From: Prauserella halophila
Lineage (GTDB): Bacteria; Actinomycetota; Actinomycetes; Mycobacteriales; Pseudonocardiaceae
NCBI RefSeq assembly: GCF_024171895.1
Contig: NZ_JAMTCQ010000008.1
Location: 682,001-746,000 of the forward strand
Direction of reading: 5' to 3'
Length of the DNA stretch: 64,000 nt
In this document: positions 34,573-42,766 of the stretch, in pieces
How positions within the stretch are numbered: the stretch's first letter is position 1
Layout of the letters: each line of letters begins with the position of its first letter
The notes under the pieces: generated by a model
Told to the model about the DNA's origin: nothing
Databases searched by the model: none
What the model saw: the letters and a program-made list of their open reading frames with translations, nothing else
Translations under genes and position numbers: made by a program

Positions 34573-35559
34573 TCAGAGATGTGGCAAGACTGCGGACGAG
34601 GTGAGTTGGAGCTCGTCATGGACAGTGTCGCCGTTGACCGGAGCGAGCACGACGCTCGTCGCCCCCGCGGCACGCAATTCGGTAATCCGAGCAGCGACTT
34701 CGTCCGGATTCCCGGCGACGGCAAGAGTATCGATCCACTCGTCGGGCATCGCCTCGGCGAATCGGTCCGGTTCCCGCTCGAGCAGCTCCGCGACGTGGTC
34801 GTTGTAGCCGAACGCTCCGGTCAGGGGGTTCTTCGGACCGAGAACGGTGATGTACTGGGCAACCACCTCACGTACTGCATCTCTGGCTCGCTTCCTGTCC
34901 TTGTCAACGCTGAACAGCGCCAACGTGGGAGTGAGGTGATTGGTGCGCCCGGTTTCGGCCATACCTTCGTGAATGTGCTTCGTGGCACCGTCCAGGTAGG
35001 CAGTGCCAGTCAGGACGCTCATGACAGTGCCGTCGGCAATCCGGCCGGACAGCCGCAGTGATTTAGGTCCTACCACCCCGGTCAGCAGGGGCACCTCTTG
35101 TTCGGGGCAATGAGTGGCGGCCACTGAGCGGAACGCGAAGTAATCGCCCTCCACGTCGAGAGTCTCGCCCGCAAGCAGACCACGGACTCCATCGATGCAC
35201 TCGGTCAGCGCGGTCAACGGTGACTTCGCGGTCAGCCCCATCTGGTGCGTCCAGAACGGGACACCGTGCCCAATGCCCGGCAGGAACCTGCCAGGATAGG
35301 TTCGGGCCAGGGTGGCGATCTCCATGGCGGTGACGGCAGGATGCCGGGGCGTCGATGCGACTACCCCCAGCCCCACCTTGATTCGTTCCGTGGCCTGCAG
35401 CGCGAGGGCCGCGCCGGTGAATCCGCCGTAACAGAAATAGTCCTCGGCGACCCACACCTCCCCGTATCCGAGTTCCTCGGCCGCGGCGGCCACCGACGGA
35501 ATCTGCTCTGGCGGGGTCGATGTGGTGACGAATACACCGACAGGTGGCTCGTTCGACAT
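34573..35559 (-). CDS. LLM-class F420-dependent oxidoreductase
   Basis: A 328-residue luciferase-like protein: VAAAAEELGYGEVWVAEDYF at the N-terminus, then ALALQATERIKVGLGVVAS, YPGRFLPGIGHGV and the usual GPKSLRLSGRIADGTVM. AAGGAG stands 7 nt before the ATG. Members reduce or oxygenate small substrates with F420H2 or FMNH2. With fgd as the next gene, F420H2 is the likely cofactor. The substrate is unknown; by context it should be the compound, or an intermediate, handled by the molybdenum hydroxylase and cyclic-amide hydrolase encoded upstream. Confidence 0.88.
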   Translation of the reverse strand: MSNEPPVGVFVTTSTPPEQIPSVAAAAEELGYGEVWVAEDYFCYGGFTGAALALQATERIKVGLGVVASTPRHPAVTAMEIATLARTYPGRFLPGIGHGVPFWTHQMGLTAKSPLTALTECIDGVRGLLAGETLDVEGDYFAFRSVAATHCPEQEVPLLTGVVGPKSLRLSGRIADGTVMSVLTGTAYLDGATKHIHEGMAETGRTNHLTPTLALFSVDKDRKRARDAVREVVAQYITVLGPKNPLTGAFGYNDHVAELLEREPDRFAEAMPDEWIDTLAVAGNPDEVAARITELRAAGATSVVLAPVNGDTVHDELQLTSSAVLPHL

Positions 35560-35608
35560 TGGCTGCTCCTTGATGTTGGTCTGGACTCACTGTCCGAGTC
35601 TGATGGGG

Positions 35609-36214
35609 TTACTCACGCTCTCGTTGGTCCGGATCCTGTTTTGTTCGCTCCGTCGCAGTGCGGGAGTGACGTGGCGCGATGAGGCGCCTCAGTCGTGCCC
35701 ATAGGCTCTTGAGAATGATGCTTATTCCTTGCGGCTCGGCAGCGACAGTTTTTGCTGCTGTTTCGGGTGTGGCGTTGAGTTTGGTTTCGACGCACGTGGC
35801 GAATTCACCGAGCATGCGTTGCGAAATGTCGGTGATGAGCCCGGTCCGCCCGAACTTGGCTGCGGAACCCGCCAGAGTGACGTCGCTATTGATCGCGACG
35901 TGCGTTCCGGAATCGGTGGAATGGATGTCGCCCACCACGGTGATGTCGCCGCGGCTGCCGCCCTTGCGATCGACGCCGGAACCACGAATGGTCACTTGTG
36001 ATGCGTCTTCGTCGAACGCGACGGTGGCCTTACCCTCGAATTTGATGGCGATCGGCCCTAGTTTGGTGGACAGCTGACCGCGGTAGCTGCCGTCCTCCTC
36101 CTGTTCCGTGATCTCGGCACCCGGTAGGCACTCCACAACCGACGGCACGTCGCGGAAGAACTGCCATACTTCGGGCTTGGGGGCAGCGACCACGATCTCT
36201 TGCTCGATGTTCAA
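35609..36214 (-). CDS. CoxG-like SRPBCC protein
   Basis: A 201-residue protein with the CoxG (CO dehydrogenase subunit G) fold: EQEIVVAAPKPEVWQFFRDV, CLPGAEITEQ, GRTGLITDISQRMLGEFATCV. A hydrophobic segment (ISIILKSLWARLRRLI) near residue 170, followed by a charged tail, probably binds the membrane, as CoxG anchors Mo-hydroxylases to it. The gene overlaps coxS by 4 bp and ends 49 nt before the LLM gene. It belongs to the first Mo-hydroxylase set; the second set has no CoxG. Confidence 0.88.
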   Translation of the reverse strand: MNIEQEIVVAAPKPEVWQFFRDVPSVVECLPGAEITEQEEDGSYRGQLSTKLGPIAIKFEGKATVAFDEDASQVTIRGSGVDRKGGSRGDITVVGDIHSTDSGTHVAINSDVTLAGSAAKFGRTGLITDISQRMLGEFATCVETKLNATPETAAKTVAAEPQGISIILKSLWARLRRLIAPRHSRTATERTKQDPDQRERE

Positions 36215-36720
36215 CGGGCACTCCCAGCTTCGGATACCGCGTCACGCTGGTCGCCGGCGGCGGCCATGACCGACTTGACGATCGAGTCATAGCCTGTGCA
36301 CCGGCATAGGACCCCCGAGATTCCTTCCCGCACCTCGGTCTCGGTCGGGTTCGGGTTCTCGCGCAACAATTCGGTCGCACACATGAGCATTCCGGAGGTG
36401 CAGAATCCGCACTGCAGCCCATGATGCTCCTGAAATGACTTCTGCAACGTATTGAGCTGCTCTCCTTCGGCGAGCCCTTCGACGGTGGTGATGCGAGCGC
36501 CGTCGGCCTGGACCGCGAAGGTCAGGCACGACCGGGCCGCGACATCGTCCAACAACACAGTGCAGGCGCCGCAAACCCCGTGCTCGCAGCCGAGGTGGGT
36601 CCCGGTGAGCCCGCACTCGTGGCGCAGGAAATCCGCCAAGGTCATCCGCGGTTCGCAGTCGCCAGTGTAAACCTGCCCGTTGACAGTGACAGTGACAGTG
36701 ACGGTGTGTTTGTCGCTCAT
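36211..36720 (-). CDS. Molybdenum hydroxylase small subunit, 2x[2Fe-2S] (first set)
   Basis: A 169-residue iron-sulfur subunit. The plant-type cluster ligands are in CGLTGTHLGCEHGVCGAC with a fourth Cys in AARSC; the second cluster is in GLQCGFCTSGM and CRCTGY. It passes electrons from the Mo centre to the FAD subunit. The N-terminus has an unusual short run TVTVTVTV encoded by a GTGACA repeat. Gene order on the minus strand is L-M-S-G, rather than the M-S-L order seen in the second set. Confidence 0.93.
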   Translation of the reverse strand: MSDKHTVTVTVTVNGQVYTGDCEPRMTLADFLRHECGLTGTHLGCEHGVCGACTVLLDDVAARSCLTFAVQADGARITTVEGLAEGEQLNTLQKSFQEHHGLQCGFCTSGMLMCATELLRENPNPTETEVREGISGVLCRCTGYDSIVKSVMAAAGDQRDAVSEAGSAR

Positions 36721-36731
36721 GGGTGCCCTTC

Positions 36732-37595
36732 CTAACGGTTGGCGATTGCCGAACGAATCGCGCGAGCAACGAGCACTCGCACCATGTCGCGCCGGTACGA
36801 GGCCGTGCCGTGGACGTCGTCGACCGGGTGGGACGCGTCGGCCGCGGCTGTGGCAGCGGCATCGATACTGGTCTCATCCAGCGTGCCGCCGGAGAGTACC
36901 GACTCGGCCTCGTGCAGCCGGATCGGTGTCGAATCGACCCCACCGGCCGCGAGACGCACCAGATCCGCCCGTCCGTTCGAGTCGAGATGAACCGCTGCCA
37001 TCACCGACACGATCGCGAAGTCGCCGTGCCGACGGGCGAGTTCCTCGACGGCGGTTCCGGTACCGCTGGGCAGCCGCGGCAGCCGCGCGGATACGAGAAT
37101 CTCGTTGTATGCCAGGGTGGTCGTCAGCGGCGCGAGAAAGAAGTCCTCGGCGGGAACGATTCGAGTTCCCGACGGGCCCTTCACGGTCAGCTCCCCGCCC
37201 ATTGCCACCAACAGAGCGGGGAGCTCCGCGGCCGGGTCGGCGTGGGCCAAGCTGCCGCCGAACGTACCTCGGTTCCGGTTGGTCGTGTGCCCGGTGTGTG
37301 CCAGCGCGGCAGGCAACAGCGGCACGGCGACACCTGCTGTCGGGTCGCGTTCGAGTACACGCTGGCGGGCCATCGCGCCGATGACGAGGTGCCCATCATC
37401 CTCGCGGATGCCGGTCATGTCCTGTGTCTGATTGATGTCGATGAGCACCGATGGGCGCGCCATGCGGAAGTTCATCAGCGGGACGAGGCTCTGCCCGCCT
37501 GCGAGGATCTTTGCATCGTCGCCGTACTCGGTCAGCAGCTCGACTGTCTCCGTGCTGTCGTGCGCACTCCGGTATTCGAAAGGCGGTGGTTTCAT
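36732..37595 (-). CDS. Molybdenum hydroxylase medium subunit, FAD-binding (first set)
   Basis: A 287-residue CoxM/XdhB-type flavoprotein: AKILAGGQSLVPLMNFR near residue 30 (FAD pyrophosphate loop), HTGHTTNRNRGTFGGSLAHADP (second FAD motif with TxGG-like spacing) and a CO_deh_flav_C domain (SVLSGGTLDETSIDAAA). It hands electrons from the 2Fe-2S centres to quinone or another acceptor. Its start overlaps the large-subunit stop by 4 bp and 11 nt separate it from the small-subunit gene. Confidence 0.92.
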   Translation of the reverse strand: MKPPPFEYRSAHDSTETVELLTEYGDDAKILAGGQSLVPLMNFRMARPSVLIDINQTQDMTGIREDDGHLVIGAMARQRVLERDPTAGVAVPLLPAALAHTGHTTNRNRGTFGGSLAHADPAAELPALLVAMGGELTVKGPSGTRIVPAEDFFLAPLTTTLAYNEILVSARLPRLPSGTGTAVEELARRHGDFAIVSVMAAVHLDSNGRADLVRLAAGGVDSTPIRLHEAESVLSGGTLDETSIDAAATAAADASHPVDDVHGTASYRRDMVRVLVARAIRSAIANR

Positions 37596-39979
37596 GCTGT
37601 GACTCCTGCTGACTGGGCCGCGCGGATGAGTTCGAGCAAGCGGGGCGGTGTCATCGGGAACTCGGTCACGGCCACCCCGAGGTCGGACAATGCGTCGTCG
37701 ATCGCGCTGGCCACCACCGACACCCCGGCGATGGTTCCCGCCTCGCCCAGGCCCTTCATGCCTCCTGGGATGTGCGGGGCCGGAGTTTCCTGGTGATAAA
37801 AGTGGAATGGCGGAATGTCGGTCGCACTCGGGAGTAGGTAGTCCATGAAGCTCGCAGTGTTAATCTGACCGTCCTCGTCGTACACGAACTCCTCGAACAA
37901 CCCACCGCCGAAGGCCTGTGCCAGGCCACCTGCCAGCTGCCCGTCGGCGAGCAACGGGTTGATGATCACACCGGCGTCGTGGGCTTGCAGGCAGTCCAGC
38001 AGCGTGACCGCGCCGGTCTGCCGGTCGACCTCCACCAACAGAGCGGTGCAGCCGTAGGAGGTGGTCATGTTCGCTGGGTCGAAAACATCGATCTCTTCCA
38101 GAGTCGGCGTCTCGGACTCTGGAAGCCGCCCGTTGAGCATCCGGTACGCCGAATAGCCAATGTCGGCGGTCGAAACGGAGGCATCGGCGGCGCCGCGGAC
38201 CGATACTCGGCCGTCGGAGATCTCGAGGTCGTCGGGGTTGGCCTCAAGCAGTTCAGCACCGATGCGTAGGATTTTCGACTTCAGCCGCCCGCTGGCGTTG
38301 ACGATCGCCGCGCCACCCAGTGTTGCCGCCCTGCTGCCGCCGGTGCCGTAGCCGGTATAAGGACAGGACTCGGTATCGCCGGTCACGATCGTAACGTCCT
38401 CGATCGGGACGCCGAGCCCATCCGCCGCCAGCTGCGCGTAGGTCGTATGTGTTCCCTGCCCCATCGCGCTCTGTCCGGACAGCACGGTGACCTTACCCGT
38501 GGAGTCCATGCGGATACGGACCTCGTCGAAGCCGGAATGGTCCAGGCCCACCATGTTGAGGACGCGGCTCGGACCGAACGCGCCGACCTCGGTGTGGAAC
38601 CCGTATCCGATCCCGATCGATCGCCCAGCCTCGCGTCCTTCGCGTTGCCGGACATTCCAGCCGCGCTCGTTGACGGCGGAGGTGGCGAGATCCAGACAGT
38701 CGGCGTATCGGCCACTGTCGTAGGTGAATGCCGCTCCACTGAAATACGGGAACTCCTCCGGGGTAGGGAAGTTCATGCGCCGCAGATCGATACGACTCAT
38801 CCCGAGTTTGCGAGCGGCGAATTCGATGAGTCGTTCGTGCACGATGTTCGCCTTGGGCATGCCCCAACCGCGGTAGGAACCGTAGGGTGACCGGTTCGTC
38901 ATCACCGCCTTGAGCGTCAGCTCCTGATTCGGGATCTTGTACGGCCCCATACAGGCGAGTACCGAGGCCCACGGCGGGCCGGATCCCACCGTACCCAGGG
39001 CACCTCCGAGCACGGCGTAGGCTGTACCACGCAGACCGATAATTGTTCCATCCGAGCGCAACGCCATCTCGAAGTCGTGACGCATATCGCGTGCCCGGGA
39101 TGAGGAAACGAAACTTTCCTGCCGGTCTTCCAGCAGTTTCACTGGGCGCTTGGTGCGCCGAGACAGGATCGCGGCGATGATTTCATCGGGGTAGAAGTCG
39201 AACTTCAAGCCGAATCCGCCGCCAAGGTCGGGCGTGCGCACCCGAATCTTGTCCACTGGCAGCGAGAGAACCTGGGCGAGTAGATCACGAGCGAGATTCG
39301 GCGCCTGGGTACCCAGCCACATGTCGAGCTTGCCCGCGAAGACGTCCCAGTTCGCGATGCAGCCCCGAGTCTCGATGGAGCATCCGTAACCGGCGTGGTG
39401 CCGAAAACTCGCCCCGACCACGACATCGGCTTCGGCGAAGGCGGCATCAGCGTCGCCGGCCGGGAATGTCATCGATCCACTGATGTTGTCCGGCCAGTCC
39501 TCGTAGAGCTTGGGCGCGTCCGGCGCCAGCGCCTGCTCGAGGTCGGCGACGACTGGTAACGGTTCGTAGTCGACCTCGATCAGTTCGAGCGCGTCCTCCG
39601 CGACGTAGCGGTCGACGGCGGCTACCGCAGCGACGCCCTGGCCGACCCATCGCACGGTGTCAGTGGCCAGCGCGTGTGCCCGGGCGATGCGCTGCTCGGG
39701 TATCACAGACCAAATGACGGGTTGCTCACCCGCGAATTCGACCAGATCATTGCCGGTGATCACCGCGAATACGCCGGGGAGCTCGGCCGCCTTACTCACG
39801 TCGATCCGGGTGATCCGGGCGTGCGCGACGGGGCTACGTAACACCGCGCCTTCAATCATCCTCGGGACAGTGATGTCGTCTATGTATGTCCCGTGCCCGG
39901 TCAGCAGTCTCGGGTCCTCGATACGTTGCTGTGACTTTCCGGTGTACTTGGTCTCCTGGGGTTCTGCGGTGGTCGTCAC
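37592..39979 (-). CDS. Molybdenum hydroxylase large subunit (first set)
   Basis: A 795-residue xanthine-oxidase-family Mo subunit starting at GTG 39979 (ribosome site GGAG). Landmarks: RIEDPRLLTGHGTYIDDI, TPDLGGGFGLKFDFYPDE, the cofactor region GSYRGWGMPKANIVHE, QSAMGQGTHTTYAQLAADGL and the catalytic Glu in GGMKGLGEAGTI. The loop reads GSYRGWG, not AYRCSFR, so it is not a form I CO dehydrogenase. Substrate is probably an N-heterocycle or aldehyde. It follows hyuA with a 34-nt gap, tying hydroxylation to cyclic-amide hydrolysis. Confidence 0.92.
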   Translation of the reverse strand: MTTTAEPQETKYTGKSQQRIEDPRLLTGHGTYIDDITVPRMIEGAVLRSPVAHARITRIDVSKAAELPGVFAVITGNDLVEFAGEQPVIWSVIPEQRIARAHALATDTVRWVGQGVAAVAAVDRYVAEDALELIEVDYEPLPVVADLEQALAPDAPKLYEDWPDNISGSMTFPAGDADAAFAEADVVVGASFRHHAGYGCSIETRGCIANWDVFAGKLDMWLGTQAPNLARDLLAQVLSLPVDKIRVRTPDLGGGFGLKFDFYPDEIIAAILSRRTKRPVKLLEDRQESFVSSSRARDMRHDFEMALRSDGTIIGLRGTAYAVLGGALGTVGSGPPWASVLACMGPYKIPNQELTLKAVMTNRSPYGSYRGWGMPKANIVHERLIEFAARKLGMSRIDLRRMNFPTPEEFPYFSGAAFTYDSGRYADCLDLATSAVNERGWNVRQREGREAGRSIGIGYGFHTEVGAFGPSRVLNMVGLDHSGFDEVRIRMDSTGKVTVLSGQSAMGQGTHTTYAQLAADGLGVPIEDVTIVTGDTESCPYTGYGTGGSRAATLGGAAIVNASGRLKSKILRIGAELLEANPDDLEISDGRVSVRGAADASVSTADIGYSAYRMLNGRLPESETPTLEEIDVFDPANMTTSYGCTALLVEVDRQTGAVTLLDCLQAHDAGVIINPLLADGQLAGGLAQAFGGGLFEEFVYDEDGQINTASFMDYLLPSATDIPPFHFYHQETPAPHIPGGMKGLGEAGTIAGVSVVASAIDDALSDLGVAVTEFPMTPPRLLELIRAAQSAGVTA

Positions 39980-40013
39980 GCTGACTCCTCGAAATGGGAT
40001 TAAGAAACTGGTC

Positions 40014-41576
40014 TCAGACCACGCTGAGCGGGCCTGCCGCCTTGGCACGGATTCGGATCACTGGCTCGGTCAGGTAGGCCATGGGAACTTCTTCCAGCTC
40101 GACGATCTCGACAGCGGCCGGGTCGGCGCCTGCGCTGATCGCCTCATTGCGCGCATCGGTCGTCGCCTCATCGGTGACCTCTTCGCGGGTGCGTCCGGAC
40201 AGTTTGAACACCTTGTCGACCTGGCCGGATACCGAGGCGATCGCCGCTCCGATAGCATTGGCCACGTCGTAATGCTCAGGACGGAGCACGTCGCTGGCTC
40301 CCTCGAGTTCCGACGGCAGCACGACGCTGCCACCACCTACCGCGATGACTCGCGCCTCGCCGCGGGTCGTCTTCATCTGGTCGACCGCGACCGCTACACG
40401 TTCATCGGAGATCCGTAGCGCCCTGGCCAGGTCGACCGACGTATCGGCTAACAGATCTCGCTTGCCCATGTCGGCCCGACCGGCGTCGACCGCGGCGTCG
40501 GACAACGTCGGACATGCTCCGCCGAACACGAGACCTTCGTTCACCAGGCGGTAGCCGACGCTTTCGGGGCCGACCTTGACGCCACTGCCGTCCTGGACGA
40601 TCTTGGTGCCACCGCCGACGGCGATACTGTTGAGATCGGGCATCCGGAAGTTCGTGCGGACCCCGCCGATGTTCACCGCCGCGGCCGATTCCCGCGGGAA
40701 CCCGTTCACCAGCACTCCGATGTCGGTGGAGGTGCCGCCGACATCGACCACGAGTGCGTCGGTCTCCTGGGTGAGGTACCCGGCTCCGCGCATACTGTTC
40801 GCCGGTCCGCTGCCGATGGTCAGCACCGGGAAGCGCAGCACGTAGTCCAAGCCCATCAGAGTGCCGTCATTCTGGGTGAGGTAGACGACCGCGTCGATCC
40901 CGTTGCGCTCGAGAGCGCCGGTCAGGCCGGTGACGATCTTGCGGGCCACGCCGACGAGCGTGGAGTTGAGCACGCAGGCGTTCTCCCGCTCGAGCAGCCC
41001 CAGGGCGCCGATGCGGTGCGAGAGTGACATGGGGATCTCCCCGAGCGCTTCGCGAACCACCTGCTCCGCCTCCAGCTCGTGCTCCGCGGAGACCGGCGAG
41101 AAGACCGAAGTAATCGCGGCCGCTTCGATCGTGCCTGCGTGCTCGGAGAGGAAGCGAACCAACTCCTGTCGCTCGAACGGCACGATCGGGTCTCCGGAGA
41201 CTTCGCTGCCACCCGGAATGATCACCTCCCCGGCCGATGCCGCGGCGCGCAACTCATCGGGCCAGTCCAGCAGCGGCGGAATCGACAACGTCGCGGGCGC
41301 ACCGATCCGCACGACCGCCGTCTTGAGCAGCTCGCGGCGCTCGAGGATCGCGTTGGTGGCGTGTGTCGTCCCGAGCATCACATGGGTCACGCGGTCGAGT
41401 GGCGCGTCGAGAACCGAACTTACCCCGGCGATCGCCTCGTGGATGCCTGTGCCGAGATCGTCCGTGGTCGGGGTTTTGAACTGGGCGAGCAGTCGCTGGT
41501 TGTTGTCCACCACGACCGCGTCGGTATTGGTACCGCCCACGTCGATACCGATGCGTAGGTCAATGGGTGCGGGCAT
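40014..41576 (-). CDS. Hydantoinase/oxoprolinase-family ATPase (HyuA-like)
   Basis: A 520-residue protein with the Hydant_A N-terminal domain (IGIDVGGTNTDAVVVD, phosphate loop), TPTTDDLGTGIHEAI, and the main ATPase domain (LTIGSGPANSMRGAGYL, VVDVGGTSTDIGVLVNGFP, with IVQDGSGV and ECP-like FGGACPTLSDAAV). Family enzymes open hydantoin or oxoproline rings with ATP. It is the short HyuA form without HyuB that commonly pairs with DUF917. The start ATG at 41576 lies inside the DUF917 gene, overlapping by 17 bp, so the pair is translationally coupled. Substrate unknown. Confidence 0.9.
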   Translation of the reverse strand: MPAPIDLRIGIDVGGTNTDAVVVDNNQRLLAQFKTPTTDDLGTGIHEAIAGVSSVLDAPLDRVTHVMLGTTHATNAILERRELLKTAVVRIGAPATLSIPPLLDWPDELRAAASAGEVIIPGGSEVSGDPIVPFERQELVRFLSEHAGTIEAAAITSVFSPVSAEHELEAEQVVREALGEIPMSLSHRIGALGLLERENACVLNSTLVGVARKIVTGLTGALERNGIDAVVYLTQNDGTLMGLDYVLRFPVLTIGSGPANSMRGAGYLTQETDALVVDVGGTSTDIGVLVNGFPRESAAAVNIGGVRTNFRMPDLNSIAVGGGTKIVQDGSGVKVGPESVGYRLVNEGLVFGGACPTLSDAAVDAGRADMGKRDLLADTSVDLARALRISDERVAVAVDQMKTTRGEARVIAVGGGSVVLPSELEGASDVLRPEHYDVANAIGAAIASVSGQVDKVFKLSGRTREEVTDEATTDARNEAISAGADPAAVEIVELEEVPMAYLTEPVIRIRAKAAGPLSVV

Positions 41577-42654
41577 GGCGTTCCTCCACCGGCTTGAACT
41601 CAACGTCATAACCAAAGGCCCGTGGGCCCACCACCCGCAGCCCTTCCTCACTCCGCCATTGGGCGGGCGCCCGGAGTACGGAGAGGATGATCCGCTGCCC
41701 GTAGCGGATGTGCTCGGTGACGATGCCGTGGGCCGTGTACCGATCGAGCAGCGTGATGATGTCGGGCACGGTGGCGATGGGCTCCCCGTCCTCCAGTGCG
41801 ACCAGGTTCTCGTTCTGGAACTCGACGCGCACCAGCCGCCCGGAGTCGGACTCCGTGCCCTCGATCACGGTGGATCCGCGGACGAATCCGCCCGCGGTGT
41901 GGCGCTCGACGTCGATCACCTTTCCGGTGATCAGCGGATAAACTTCGGTCTCGGAGTCCAGGGCCGCGAACGGGCTGGCTCCCGCGGTTCGGATCGCCCG
42001 GCCGATGCGGACCGCGGTGCTTACCGTGCCGCGGATCACCGGCCCCCGCGCTACGGCGCCGGACATCGGATACAGACCCGCGGATGCGCAGCCTCCCAAC
42101 ACCGACACCGCATTGCGCATCAGGCGTTCCAGCCACACATTCCCGGCCGTATCGAACGTGATCGCCTGTGACCGCTCGTCGACCAGGACGCTTGGCCGGG
42201 ACGGGATCCCATGCAGGTGCGGGGTGCACATCTGAAGCTCGGGAAATGCGCGGCCCATCAGGTCCCCGTCGACGAGTGGTAACCCGGCATTGACGGCCCA
42301 AGCCAGCGGAAGGACACCATTGATGCCCCCCATCTCCAAGGGCATCATCGCGGTGATCTCCGTACCGAGGCGGGCCTGCAGGGTGTCTTGGATGACTTTG
42401 CCCTCGCCGCCGTTGGCGATCTTCTCCACCATCACCGTGGGCGCGCCCACCATTCCCGCGGCGAAGACGGTGTCCGAATCGGCTAACTCGTCGAGTTGAA
42501 TCACCGAAATCGGGCCGTGGCGCCGGACCGCGTTGACGGCCATCATCAGCCCGACGCGGGGATCGCCTCCCCCACCGCCGGCGAGCACCGTGCAGCCCAC
42601 GGCCAGGTCGGCCAGTTCGCGCTCACCGAGAGCTGTCTCGAATTCCTCAGTCAT
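41560..42654 (-). CDS. DUF917 (S-methyl-thiohydantoin desulfurase-like) protein
   Basis: A 364-residue DUF917 protein: ADLAVGCTVLAGGGGGDPRVG at the start, PLEMGGINGVLPLAWAVNAGLP with the adjacent VDGDLMGRAFPELQM, then the C-terminal domain. As I recall, a DUF917 member was characterised as a thiohydantoin desulfurase in ergothioneine breakdown; here no ergothionase is present, so only a related hydantoin-like substrate is suggested. The first gene of the operon; starts at ATG 42654 and lies 112 nt from the divergent pucR gene. Confidence 0.88.
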   Translation of the reverse strand: MTEEFETALGERELADLAVGCTVLAGGGGGDPRVGLMMAVNAVRRHGPISVIQLDELADSDTVFAAGMVGAPTVMVEKIANGGEGKVIQDTLQARLGTEITAMMPLEMGGINGVLPLAWAVNAGLPLVDGDLMGRAFPELQMCTPHLHGIPSRPSVLVDERSQAITFDTAGNVWLERLMRNAVSVLGGCASAGLYPMSGAVARGPVIRGTVSTAVRIGRAIRTAGASPFAALDSETEVYPLITGKVIDVERHTAGGFVRGSTVIEGTESDSGRLVRVEFQNENLVALEDGEPIATVPDIITLLDRYTAHGIVTEHIRYGQRIILSVLRAPAQWRSEEGLRVVGPRAFGYDVEFKPVEERHARTH

Positions 42655-42766
42655 GATTCGTCCTCGATGGATCGAACGTCTGCGAATCCGCTCATCAATC
42701 AACCTCCGCTTGTCGGAAGTGAATCTACGGTTGCCAAGCGCGCCGAGAAAGGTGCATCGTGAACCC
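42655..42766. promoter_or_regulatory. Divergent promoter region between pucR and the minus-strand operon
   Basis: These 112 nt separate the two start codons and should hold both promoters and the regulator's site. No long dyad is visible. The 39-bp box found upstream of the plus-strand units is not present here, which suggests two control modes in the locus. Confidence 0.55.

Noticed and set aside
37592-39979. First large Mo subunit as CO dehydrogenase CoxL
   Set aside because: The active-site loop is GSYRGWG rather than the AYRCSFR of form I CO dehydrogenase, and neighbours point to cyclic-amide catabolism. CoxG, MoxR and CoxE homologues also serve other Mo-hydroxylases.
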